Made by a program: the position numbers and the translations under genes
Shown: in pieces, positions 1 to 5,192 of the stretch
How positions within the stretch are numbered: position 1 is the stretch's first letter
How the letters are laid out: each line of letters begins with the position of its first letter
The notes under the pieces: model-generated
Database searches by the model: none
What the model was told of the DNA's origin: nothing
What the model saw: the letters and a program-made list of their open reading frames with translations, nothing else
From: an uncultured Ruminococcus sp.
Lineage (GTDB): Bacteria; Bacillota; Clostridia; Oscillospirales; Ruminococcaceae
Assembly (NCBI GenBank): GCA_937926145.1
Contig: CALANW010000127.1
Location: forward strand, 1 to 5,313
DNA: 5,313 nt
Direction of reading: 5' to 3'

Positions 1-55
1 GAGCGCATGACTGTTAATCATGATGTCGCTGGTTCGAGTCCAGCTTGGGGAGCCA
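1..55 (+). tRNA. tRNA-Asn(GUU), 3' part only
   Basis: The window opens inside a tRNA. The anticodon stem CATGA (6-10) pairs with TCATG (18-22) around the loop CTGTTAA, which puts anticodon GTT at 13-15 (asparagine). The T arm GCTGG/CCAGC (28-32, 40-44) encloses the loop TTCGAGT. The 3' acceptor strand TTGGGGA (45-51), discriminator G52 and an encoded CCA (53-55) close the molecule. The 5' acceptor strand and most of the D arm lie before the window, so the gene is partial because of the window edge, not because of damage. The 3' ends of tRNA genes are common integration sites, and the mobile-element genes that follow make this a plausible attachment site. No second copy of the tRNA 3' end is present in the window to prove it. 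Confidence 0.93.
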
Positions 56-67
56 AGCAATTCTAAG

Positions 68-135
68 CACTAACCATCGAGAAAAGGTATAGAGAGTGAT
101 ATTTGTGAATCTCTTCCTTTGAACGATGGTTAGTG
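68..135 (+). other. Hairpin directly downstream of the tRNA, possible weak tRNA terminator
   Basis: CACTAACCATCG (68-79) and CGATGGTTAGTG (124-135) are perfect 12-base inverted copies. Inside, AAAGG (83-87) can pair with CCTTT (116-120) and AGAG (93-96) with CTCT (111-114), so the whole 68-base stretch can fold as one long stem with small internal loops. Only a short TTTT (139-142) follows, so as a Rho-independent terminator for the tRNA it would be weak. It could equally be an element-end structure next to an attachment site. Confidence 0.5.
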
Positions 136-147
136 TCGTTTTATACA
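119..147 (+). promoter_or_regulatory. Possible sigma-70-type promoter for the 252-1926 operon
   Basis: TTGAAC (119-124) and TATACA (142-147) are separated by 17 bases; each matches four of the six consensus positions. A start of transcription near 154 would produce a leader that contains the terminator hairpin at 182-226 before the first gene. The -35 box abuts the right arm of the upstream hairpin. The match is modest, so this is a candidate only. Confidence 0.3.
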
Positions 148-181
148 GTTTTATTGTATTTATTTGAAGTATGGAAGGTCA

Positions 182-226
182 AGCCTCCGTATGCGTACAT
201 TTTGTATGCGTACGGAGGCTTTTTTT
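182..226 (+). terminator. Strong intrinsic terminator, possibly an attenuator in the leader of the following gene
   Basis: Bases 182-199 pair with 203-220 to form an 18-bp stem with only two G-U pairs and a three-base TTT loop, followed by an uninterrupted T run (220-226). This is a textbook Rho-independent terminator in the plus direction. The other direction has no T run. The decamer GTATGCGTAC appears in both arms (189-198 and 204-213) because it is itself nearly palindromic. It sits only 13 bases before the ribosome binding site of the gene at 252, an unusual place unless it separates the tRNA transcription unit from the element or attenuates the operon. Confidence 0.88.
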
Positions 227-251
227 GTTGCTCCGAAAAAGGAGACTAAAA

Positions 252-626
252 ATGGCTACAGATTATATTAACCGTCCTAATATGGAAAATTATATAATAG
301 ATGATATTTTTAAAATACTCAGTGATGATACAATATATATTCCTAAGAGCGTAGCACAGCGCAGTGATGTATATGATGTCAGCAAGACTTTGTTCGGAGT
401 AATATTCACCGACTGCGTTGATGACCTCCAAACATACGGAAGCAGTATCGACGGAGAAACGGTCGGTAAAATGATGAAAGCATATCTTATGGATATGTCT
501 ATATCGGATATTCAGTGCGAATGCCTGTGTTCTCCGTCAATGGCTTCGGCTGCAAGAAGCGAAACTGTCATGCTTATCAACAAGACTGACCTTTCGGAAT
601 GTTTGCGGGAAAGACAGGTGATATGA
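252..626 (+). CDS. Unrecognised 124-aa protein upstream of the initiator-like gene
   Basis: I do not recognise this family. The start at 252 is chosen because AAAAAGGAG (236-244) lies seven bases upstream; an in-frame ATG at 171 has no such site and would translate through the terminator hairpin. The product is acidic in its first half, with IIDDIFKILSDD at residues 15-26, and is predicted to be soluble, with no signal peptide or membrane segment. It contains a tight cysteine cluster, C89-x-C91-x-C93, within QCECLCSPS, plus C55 and C117. Alternating cysteines could hold a metal or a disulfide, but nothing else supports this. The gene ends one base before the next start and so is probably co-transcribed and translationally coupled with it. 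This suggests, by position only, an accessory role in replication or in regulating the initiator-like gene. Confidence 0.75.
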   Translation: MATDYINRPNMENYIIDDIFKILSDDTIYIPKSVAQRSDVYDVSKTLFGVIFTDCVDDLQTYGSSIDGETVGKMMKAYLMDMSISDIQCECLCSPSMASAARSETVMLINKTDLSECLRERQVI

Positions 627-627
627 T

Positions 628-1926
628 ATGCAATACCTCATAACACCCTTGCTTGAAGTGCTTAATCCTACAAATACGGTTTCAAGGAACAGGCTGCTTT
701 CTTTTGCTATTGGCAATTCAGAAGCAGAGATATATAACTGCCTTATTGCTAAACACGTCTATTACAATAACCTCGGAAAACTTACAGAGGGCGGCTGGTT
801 CTATTCGACCGTAAAGGATCTTCATCTTAGCAGCGGTTATGCTGAAAATGCGCAGAAAACAGCTATCCGTCATCTCATCAAGCACGGTCTAATTGAATCG
901 GAGCTTAAAGGCTTGCCTGCAAAAAGATATTTCAGGATAATTCCCGATGCGGATAAGCTTGCATCTCTGTTGAGGTCGGGTGAAGAAGCTCAGGAAGTTA
1001 TTGCAATGAAATATGATGAAGAACTTGAAAAGAGGAAGAAGCGCAGATACAACAGAAAGCATCGTCTAATAGAGGTAACAGCTTTTGATTCCGTTCAGAG
1101 CGTTCCCGATGCCGAAAAACCCAAGGCTGTAACGAACCTGAATTCCGTTTCAGGCGTTGATGATACCGATTCCGCTCGGTCCATCGGTAACAGAAGTGAT
1201 AATTCTGTTAGCAGCGCTTATTCTACTGAAAAAGCTTGTTCCGCTGACTATGGGGGAACAAGGTCAGGCGAAGCACGGGGTAAAACTAAAGATAATAAAA
1301 ATCAAAGTAATTGTTTTTTTGATCCTTCATTCTCTCCGCATGCGTGCGATGAAAAATTTTTGAATGACGGAATGAAAACGGAAAGCAAATTGTCTTTCCT
1401 TGAAATTCTCTCGGCAATGGGGCTTGACCTTGACAACTGGCATTACATTTACACCCGTGACCCGACTTCCGAAATGGATCTGATATATGTTGACGAGAAA
1501 GATCGCAGGACAAAAGCTCTGCATATTCCCGAATTGTTCCGAAGTGACAGCAGCTATGTTCTGACGGCTTTGCAGTATCTTTCGGCGTATAGCAATTATG
1601 TCTTTGACGATGATATGAAGCCGATGCCGAACAAGAATTTCATAGACATAACGTTGAAAATGCTGACTGAGTTTATTATGGCTGACAGTTTCAGGTTCAA
1701 CGGGCAGATCATCGGCTACAAGAAAGTTCTTGATACGCTGAACAGTCTTATCCGAGAAAATTCGCTTTATGATTTCATTCTCAGCTTTCAGTACGAATGG
1801 GAAAAGATACTGAGAGAAAAAACGGAAAGCAGCATTCGCAACAAGGCAGCATACATGAAGGTTTGCTTATGGGACTGGCTGAAACGCTGGAAAATTGAGG
1901 AGTATAATCAGCTGGCAAATTTGTAA
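628..1926 (+). CDS. Replication-initiator-like protein (winged-helix N-terminus, DUF6017/RepA-like C-terminus)
   Basis: This 432-aa protein most likely starts replication or opens the origin of the element. Residues 20-104 look like the winged helix seen in Firmicutes plasmid initiators and replisome organisers: GWFY at 56-59, a helix pair around 62-90, then GLIESELKGLPAKRYFRI (87-104) with the 'GLI...G.PAKRYF' wing pattern. A basic stretch follows (131-146, KRKKRRYNRKHR). Residues 150-250 are a Ser/Asp/Asn-rich, probably disordered linker. The C-terminal part (255-425) is helical, and IRNKAAYMKVCLWDWLKRW (403-421) resembles the 'IRN-aYl' end of the DUF6017 or DnaD-like domains attached to RepA-type initiators. 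The ATG at 628 has AGGTGAT (615-621) six bases ahead and starts one base after the previous stop. The domain naming is by eye; a phage-type replisome organiser or a general DNA-binding regulator is the alternative. Confidence 0.7.
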   Translation: MQYLITPLLEVLNPTNTVSRNRLLSFAIGNSEAEIYNCLIAKHVYYNNLGKLTEGGWFYSTVKDLHLSSGYAENAQKTAIRHLIKHGLIESELKGLPAKRYFRIIPDADKLASLLRSGEEAQEVIAMKYDEELEKRKKRRYNRKHRLIEVTAFDSVQSVPDAEKPKAVTNLNSVSGVDDTDSARSIGNRSDNSVSSAYSTEKACSADYGGTRSGEARGKTKDNKNQSNCFFDPSFSPHACDEKFLNDGMKTESKLSFLEILSAMGLDLDNWHYIYTRDPTSEMDLIYVDEKDRRTKALHIPELFRSDSSYVLTALQYLSAYSNYVFDDDMKPMPNKNFIDITLKMLTEFIMADSFRFNGQIIGYKKVLDTLNSLIRENSLYDFILSFQYEWEKILREKTESSIRNKAAYMKVCLWDWLKRWKIEEYNQLANL

Positions 1927-1930
1927 TAAT

Positions 1931-2398
1931 TCATTTATTTATGATTGCCGTTCCTATGAACGAATAATTTTCATTTTTGGCGTGGTTGTCTATCGTGCGT
2001 AGATAAACTTTATTGCACATAAACGAATCTGGAATATAAAAGTGAATATGTGGATATGTTTCTTTGTACCATTGGATTTGTTTGTTGGCAAAAGATATAA
2101 ATTTAGGATCGGAATGTAATTTTTGTAGTTCTTTTCTTTTTAATTTGCCAATTGATTTTTTCCTTTCATTACCTGCAGGATATATATCCCCAGTCCATGC
2201 ATTAAGTCTATATCCGAGACCTTCTGCGTGCGCATGGGGAACAGATGGTTTATCATCAGGATCGCCCAAAGTAAAATTCCATATACAATTTTGTAATTTA
2301 TATCGTGGAGAGTATTGCTTTGGAAGATTTATATTATTTAATCTATTATGTATTCTTAAAGTTTTGGATTTTTTTGATTGATTGTATCTTCTAATCAT
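1931..2398 (-). CDS. Unrecognised 155-aa protein, likely cargo gene
   Basis: I do not recognise a function. The start codon at 2398-2396 is chosen for GTGGAG seven bases upstream and a strong promoter further up; an in-frame extension up to 2458 would include the promoter itself. The N-terminus is basic (MIRRYNQSKKSK). The centre holds a distinctive block at residues 45-78: LGDPDDKPSVPHAHAEG, then YRLNAWTGDIYPAGNE, followed by a Lys-rich helix (KRKELQKL). PHAH and a later HIHF give several closely spaced histidines that could bind metal. There is no signal peptide or membrane segment. The gene is opposite to all its neighbours and visibly AT-richer: 13 of 60 bases are G or C at 2281-2340, against 29 of 60 at 781-840. 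It ends four bases from the convergent initiator-like gene. Orientation, private promoter and composition all point to separately acquired cargo. Confidence 0.78.
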   Translation of the reverse strand: MIRRYNQSKKSKTLRIHNRLNNINLPKQYSPRYKLQNCIWNFTLGDPDDKPSVPHAHAEGLGYRLNAWTGDIYPAGNERKKSIGKLKRKELQKLHSDPKFISFANKQIQWYKETYPHIHFYIPDSFMCNKVYLRTIDNHAKNENYSFIGTAIINK

Positions 2399-2431
2399 AG
2401 TAAAACTCCACTGGATAATGTTTATTAAATA

Positions 2432-2460
2432 ATTATACCATATTTGAAAGAAATACACAA
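2432..2460 (-). promoter_or_regulatory. Promoter of the antisense cargo gene (extended -10)
   Basis: Read on the minus strand, a perfect TATAAT (2437-2432) is preceded by TG in the extended -10 arrangement TGGTATAAT. TTGTGT (2460-2455) lies 17 bases upstream as a partial -35 box. Transcription would begin near 2425 and give a leader of under 30 bases before the ATG at 2398, with GTGGAG correctly placed. This is the clearest promoter in the window. Confidence 0.75.
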
Positions 2461-2530
2461 GAAAAAAGGGTTAAAAAAGTACAAATTACATTATGGTAAA
2501 AAACATATTCATGGATTGCGAGGTGATTAT

Positions 2531-2746
2531 TTGGAGAACAAAAGCTTAGAGGAGATAGAAAAATCAACAAAAAGCTTTCTGAGCACATCGGAGGCGGCAG
2601 TAGTTCTGGGCATCTCTCCGTCAACGCTCAGAAAAAGAGCAGATGAATATTCGGAATTGTTTCCGATACAAAGGGTAGGAAAGAAATACAGAATACCCAA
2701 AGCTCCGTTCATTGCATACGTCAGAACGGGAAAAACATTTAAGTGA
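2531..2746 (+). CDS. Excisionase-type helix-turn-helix DNA-binding protein, 71 aa
   Basis: The body of this small protein matches the HTH_17 / excisionase-family pattern: a first helix with STSEAAVVLGIS (residues 18-29), a recognition helix PSTLRKRADEY (30-40), then the wing QRVGKKYRIPKAPFIAYV (47-64), which has the usual 'RVGkkyRIpk..f..y' form. Such proteins assist a recombinase in excision or act as local transcriptional regulators. The TTG at 2531 is preferred because GAGGTGA (2520-2526) precedes it at good distance. A longer form from a TTG at 2444 would add 29 Lys/His-rich residues but has no ribosome binding site. The gene is divergent from the AT-rich cargo gene and followed by the repeat-rich control region, where its binding sites may lie. 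The family assignment is firm, but excisionase versus regulator cannot be told from sequence, and no integrase is visible here. Confidence 0.8.
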   Translation: MENKSLEEIEKSTKSFLSTSEAAVVLGISPSTLRKRADEYSELFPIQRVGKKYRIPKAPFIAYVRTGKTFK

Positions 2747-2761
2747 AAGGTGTGATGAGAT

Positions 2762-2818
2762 ATGAGCAACCGGATCAGAGATTCTCCTGATGATGCACTT
2801 CTGTTTTGTGTGTCATGA
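2762..2818 (+). CDS. Possible 18-aa micro-ORF after the HTH gene
   Basis: An ATG at 2762 opens MSNRIRDSPDDALLFCVS followed by TGA. AAAGG (2746-2750) lies 11 bases upstream, a slightly long spacing, overlapping the stop of the HTH gene. A competing ATG at 2755 in another frame gives an even shorter 11-residue product. It may be a leader peptide, the remnant of a longer gene, or chance; nothing in its residues identifies it. Confidence 0.18.
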   Translation: MSNRIRDSPDDALLFCVS

Positions 2819-2961
2819 TTTTGGTAATATTGTTGTGTAAATTCATTCTCCTTTCTTTCGTTGCAACCGGGTTGTTTGGGCGATTCAACCCGGTTGCATA
2901 TATTGAGGAAAATGAGAGGACGCATGATTTTGATGCCGAGAGGTCAGATGCATGATTTTGA
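2814..2961 (+). repeat. Three direct copies of CATGATTTTG
   Basis: The decamer CATGATTTTG occurs at 2814-2823, 2923-2932 and 2951-2960. The last two share the longer form GCATGATTTTGA, start 28 bases apart, and are each preceded by GAGAGG (2914-2919 and 2938-2943), so they form a degenerate tandem repeat. They flank the large inverted repeat at 2863-2897 and lie just before the oriT-like palindromes. Iterated short repeats here would suit a DNA-binding protein such as MobC, the HTH protein or the initiator. Confidence 0.6.
2863..2897. repeat. Inverted repeat built from two CAACC-N-GGTTG palindromes
   Basis: GCAACCGGGTTG (2863-2874) and CAACCCGGTTGC (2886-2897) are perfect inverted copies with an 11-base spacer; a T-A pair at 2862/2898 extends the stem to 13. 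Each arm is itself a palindrome, CAACC-G-GGTTG and CAACC-C-GGTTG, with centres at 2869 and 2891, 22 bases or about two helical turns apart. Two symmetric half-site pairs on the same DNA face are typical of a dimeric repressor or recombination accessory protein. Neither side has a T run, so a terminator is unlikely. Confidence 0.7.
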
Positions 2962-2994
2962 AAAATACGGGGGAGTTGGAAGATAGCAAGCGTA

Positions 2995-3065
2995 GATTTG
3001 AGATATCTCCAAATCGTGCGAACCAACGCAGTTTCGCATTTTATGGGCATTGCCCCTAACACCCT
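2995..3065 (+). other. Candidate origin of transfer (oriT)
   Basis: Three symmetric elements lie in a row directly upstream of mobC. The first is GATTTG-AGATATCT-C-CAAATC (2995-3015), a palindrome with one bulged C. The second is TGCGAA (3017-3022) with TTCGCA (3033-3038) around a ten-base loop. The third is GGGCATTGCCC (3045-3055), followed by the C-rich CTAACACCC (3056-3064). Inverted repeat, then C-rich nick region, then the mobC/relaxase genes is the usual order for MOB-type elements. The exact nick site cannot be assigned from sequence, and no known oriT was compared. Confidence 0.55.
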
Positions 3066-3087
3066 TGTACATATTTTTACAGAAAGG

Positions 3088-3435
3088 ATGACAGATATAG
3101 AAAAGAGAAACAGAACATTCCTCATTCGTCTTAATGACGAAGAATATGAGGTTATAAAGAAAAGAGCCGAGAAACTGAACATGAGATTTGCCGTGTATGT
3201 ACGACATATCGCTGTTCAGGGTGAAATGAAATGCTTTGACCTTGCCGAACTCCGTGAGGTAACAAGACCGTTCCGAATGATCGGCAATGAGCTGAATCAA
3301 ATTGCCAAGAAAGCCAATGAAACGGGTGATGTCACAGCCAAGGCGGTGGAGGAAGTCAGAGAACAGTATTCCCGTCTTGAAAAGGTTTTTGAAAAATATC
3401 TCAAACCATTGAAGCCGAATGTGCTTCTGGAGTGA
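3088..3435 (+). CDS. mobC: MobC-type mobilization accessory protein
   Basis: This 115-aa relaxosome protein would bind oriT and help the relaxase open the strands around the nick site. The N-terminus has a ribbon-helix-helix pattern: the strand RTFLIRLN (residues 9-16), then DEEYEVIKKRAEKLNM and AVYVRHIAVQGE. The C-terminal half carries the MobC (PF05713) hallmark FRMIGNELNQIAKKANETGDV (about 68-88), followed by a helical tail. Length is normal for the family. The ATG at 3088 leaves the oriT-like palindromes outside the gene, whereas an in-frame ATG at 2998 would run through them. Oddly, AGAAAGG (3081-3087) touches the ATG with no spacing; an ATA at 3097 would be better spaced but would be a very rare start codon. 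The relaxase follows after four bases. Confidence 0.88.
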   Translation: MTDIEKRNRTFLIRLNDEEYEVIKKRAEKLNMRFAVYVRHIAVQGEMKCFDLAELREVTRPFRMIGNELNQIAKKANETGDVTAKAVEEVREQYSRLEKVFEKYLKPLKPNVLLE

Positions 3436-3439
3436 TGAA

Positions 3440-4888
3440 ATGCCGATCATAAAATACATTGCGGTTCATGGCTCTCCGCTGAAACTTCTTGAATATGTGA
3501 CCAATGAAAACAAAACGAGCAACACAATCACGTCATCAATAAACTGCTCAACTGATCCGAATATCGCATACAAGGAAATGGAGCAGAGCTTTGAACATTT
3601 CAGCGGTCAGCGGTTCTGGAAGAAGTCGCTTTTTATGAAAAATGAAATTCTCGGTGGAAAAGAGCGTGTGCGGCTGCATCATTACATTCAGTCATTCAAA
3701 GCCGGCGAGCTTACGGAAAGTGAAGCTCACCGCATCGGAGTGGAATGGGCGCAGGAGGTTTTCGGTGATAAGTTTCAGGTGCTTATCTCAACTCACACTG
3801 ATAAAGGTCATTACCATAATCATTTCGTTGTATGTCCTTATGATGATGATGGAAAGCTTTGGCGAGCAGATAAAAAATCTTTGAACCGCTGTAAAGCCAT
3901 TTCGGATAAAATTGCTCTTAAACATAATATCAGTATTATCGAGCGTCCGAAGAAAACTTACAACCACAAGTATGGCGATTATCTGTCACGGCAGCGGAGA
4001 AATTCGTGGAAAGAAAATCTGAAAGCCGAGCTTGATGAACTGGTTATGCGTGATGATGTCCGAAGTATTGATGATCTTGCAGAGAAACTGATAGAGAAAG
4101 ACTACGGCGTTAATATGAACAAGTATCTGTCTATAAAGGTAAAGCCTGACAGAAAAGCCTTTCGTACATACAGACTCGGTGACGGATATTTTCTTGAACA
4201 TCTTGCTTATCGCATTGAGCATAAAAATTTTGAAATGCCTTTATCCAAAATTGCAAAGTATGAGGGTATTCAGATAGAATATGCGATTTGTCTGCGGCAG
4301 ATACAGATGATTTTATATAAATCTCCCGAACCCGAAAGACCGAATTATGTTTCGTACCGTTCGGTCCTGAAAAGTTTTGAGCTTCTGAATTTCCTGCATG
4401 ACAATAATATCCACACCCTTGATGCTTTTAAAAGTGTGGTGGACAAGGCAGAGGGCAGATATACGGAAGTGCTTAATTCCAAGAAAAAGCTGGGGGACAG
4501 AATTTCCGAAAACGAAAAAATCATTGCGGATTTTCCGAGACACAAGGAGCTTGTCAGGAAAAATCCCATGACAAAAGCCGAAAGGGAGGAGCTGAAAAAG
4601 TTCAGCTATCTTGCGGACAAGGGTATATATGCCCCCGAACATCTTCAGGAAAAAAAGCTGCTGCTTGAAAATCTCAAAGGTCAGTTTGATAATCTTGATG
4701 AAAATATAGAAGCTGTCAAAGTCGAGCGGGACAAGCTTATGGATTATTATGATACATATATTCAGCTTATGCAGAACGATTCCGATTTTCTGCTTGAAAA
4801 AGCAAGGAAAGAGCAGGAGCGTATGGCAGAGACTGTTGAAATAGAAGAAAATCACGAACAGGAAAGGAAATATTACTATGAAAAATAG
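3440..4888 (+). CDS. MobA/VirD2-type relaxase (mobilization nuclease)
   Basis: This 482-aa enzyme would cut one strand at oriT, stay joined to the 5' end and lead it into the recipient. The ATG at 3440 has GGAG (3429-3432) seven bases ahead. Motif I is LLEYVTNENKT, with the probable nicking tyrosine Y19. HHYIQSFKAGE (80-90) is the conserved block after it. Motif III is H119-x-D121-xx-H124-x-H126-x-H128, within THTDKGHYHNHFVVCPYD, and supplies the metal ligands. All key residues are intact, so it should be active. Residues 180-260 (LAEKL...GVNMNKYLSIKV...RTYRLGDGYFLEHLAYRI) match the usual downstream part of this family. The tail from about 335 is rich in Glu/Lys heptads and probably coiled coil, for contacts with MobC or a coupling protein. 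No coupling protein is present here, so transfer would depend on a helper. Confidence 0.94.
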   Translation: MPIIKYIAVHGSPLKLLEYVTNENKTSNTITSSINCSTDPNIAYKEMEQSFEHFSGQRFWKKSLFMKNEILGGKERVRLHHYIQSFKAGELTESEAHRIGVEWAQEVFGDKFQVLISTHTDKGHYHNHFVVCPYDDDGKLWRADKKSLNRCKAISDKIALKHNISIIERPKKTYNHKYGDYLSRQRRNSWKENLKAELDELVMRDDVRSIDDLAEKLIEKDYGVNMNKYLSIKVKPDRKAFRTYRLGDGYFLEHLAYRIEHKNFEMPLSKIAKYEGIQIEYAICLRQIQMILYKSPEPERPNYVSYRSVLKSFELLNFLHDNNIHTLDAFKSVVDKAEGRYTEVLNSKKKLGDRISENEKIIADFPRHKELVRKNPMTKAEREELKKFSYLADKGIYAPEHLQEKKLLLENLKGQFDNLDENIEAVKVERDKLMDYYDTYIQLMQNDSDFLLEKARKEQERMAETVEIEENHEQERKYYYEK

Positions 4889-5189
4889 GAGAAACCACTC
4901 ATCGCATGAGGAAGAATATTTTTTCAAGATCGCTTTCAAGGCGATAAATGATGTCAATGAGTTCTGCGGTGTTATGAACGGACTGGAAAGGTTCGTTGTT
5001 TCCGCAGAGGTCAGAAGCGGAACTTTTGCCGTTGATGCAAGGAGTCTTATGGGCATTTTCTCACTGAATCTTAACAAGCCTGTTGAGGTGTGGTTCAAAA
5101 TTGAAATCAATGAGCAGCTGAAGCACATGGATATGGATAAATATTTTGCTGCTAAGGTCGAGAAGTGGCTGGCTTTGGAGGGAGCATAA
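4878..5189 (+). CDS. HPr-like domain protein lacking the active-site histidine
   Basis: This 103-aa protein has the HPr fold pattern of the phosphotransferase system. FFKIAFKAIN (15-24) fits strand 1. VVSAEVRSGTFAVDARSLMGIFSL (40-63) fits the middle strands and the conserved 'V.aKSimGvmsL' block, and VEVWFKIE (69-76) fits the last strand. S56 falls where HPr carries the serine used by HPr kinase. The region that should hold the catalytic 'GxHARPA' histidine, near residues 24-26, reads INDVNEF, so transfer of phosphate from Enzyme I is not expected. It starts inside the end of the relaxase gene (11-base overlap) with AGGAAAGG (4860-4867) ten bases before the ATG, so it is co-translated with mobilization genes. 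Its job is unknown; a structural or regulatory role is more likely than sugar transport. It is longer than HPr at both ends, with a Lys/Met-rich C-terminal helix. Confidence 0.72.
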   Translation: MKNRRNHSSHEEEYFFKIAFKAINDVNEFCGVMNGLERFVVSAEVRSGTFAVDARSLMGIFSLNLNKPVEVWFKIEINEQLKHMDMDKYFAAKVEKWLALEGA

Positions 5190-5192
5190 AAA

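Larger units (their letters stand above)
2747..3087 (+). other. 341-bp non-coding control and transfer-origin region
   Basis: No convincing gene lies between the HTH gene and mobC, although an 18-codon ORF follows the HTH gene. The stretch holds three copies of CATGATTTTG, a long inverted repeat made of two palindromes (2863-2897), a 21-base bulged palindrome (2995-3015), a second inverted repeat (3017-3038) and an 11-base palindrome (3045-3055). Frames in this region are broken or lack ribosome binding sites. The density of symmetric sites upstream of mobC and the relaxase fits an oriT plus regulatory sites. No clear promoter for mobC was found. Confidence 0.65.

Noticed and set aside
171..251. 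Earlier ATG for the first gene
   Set aside because: It has no ribosome binding site and the extra 27 codons are the terminator hairpin; the ATG at 252 has AAAAAGGAG at ideal distance.
2064..2381. Plus-strand open frame opposite the AT-rich cargo gene
   Set aside because: The minus-strand gene has a ribosome binding site, a promoter and a coherent protein; this frame has none of these.
2444..2530. Longer N-terminus for the HTH protein from a TTG at 2444
   Set aside because: No ribosome binding site precedes it, the added residues are Lys/His-rich and outside the HTH pattern, and the divergent promoter overlaps this stretch.
2775..2846. 23-aa minus-strand ORF preceded by AAAGGAGA
   Set aside because: The purine-rich site is too close to the ATG, the product is very short, and it resembles no known peptide; kept only as a remote possibility.
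2863..2897. Intrinsic terminator at the large inverted repeat
   Set aside because: No T run follows on either strand.
2998..3087. Longer N-terminus for MobC
   Set aside because: It would run through the oriT-like palindromes and adds 30 residues with no MobC similarity.
2944..3459. Minus-strand open frame opposite mobC
   Set aside because: It is a shadow of mobC and the oriT region, with no ribosome binding site or recognisable residues.
4313..5128. Long open frame on the minus strand (271 codons)
   Set aside because: It lies opposite the intact relaxase and HPr-like genes; its hydrophobic, Phe/Leu/Ile-rich residues are the mirror of Lys/Glu-rich coding sequence.
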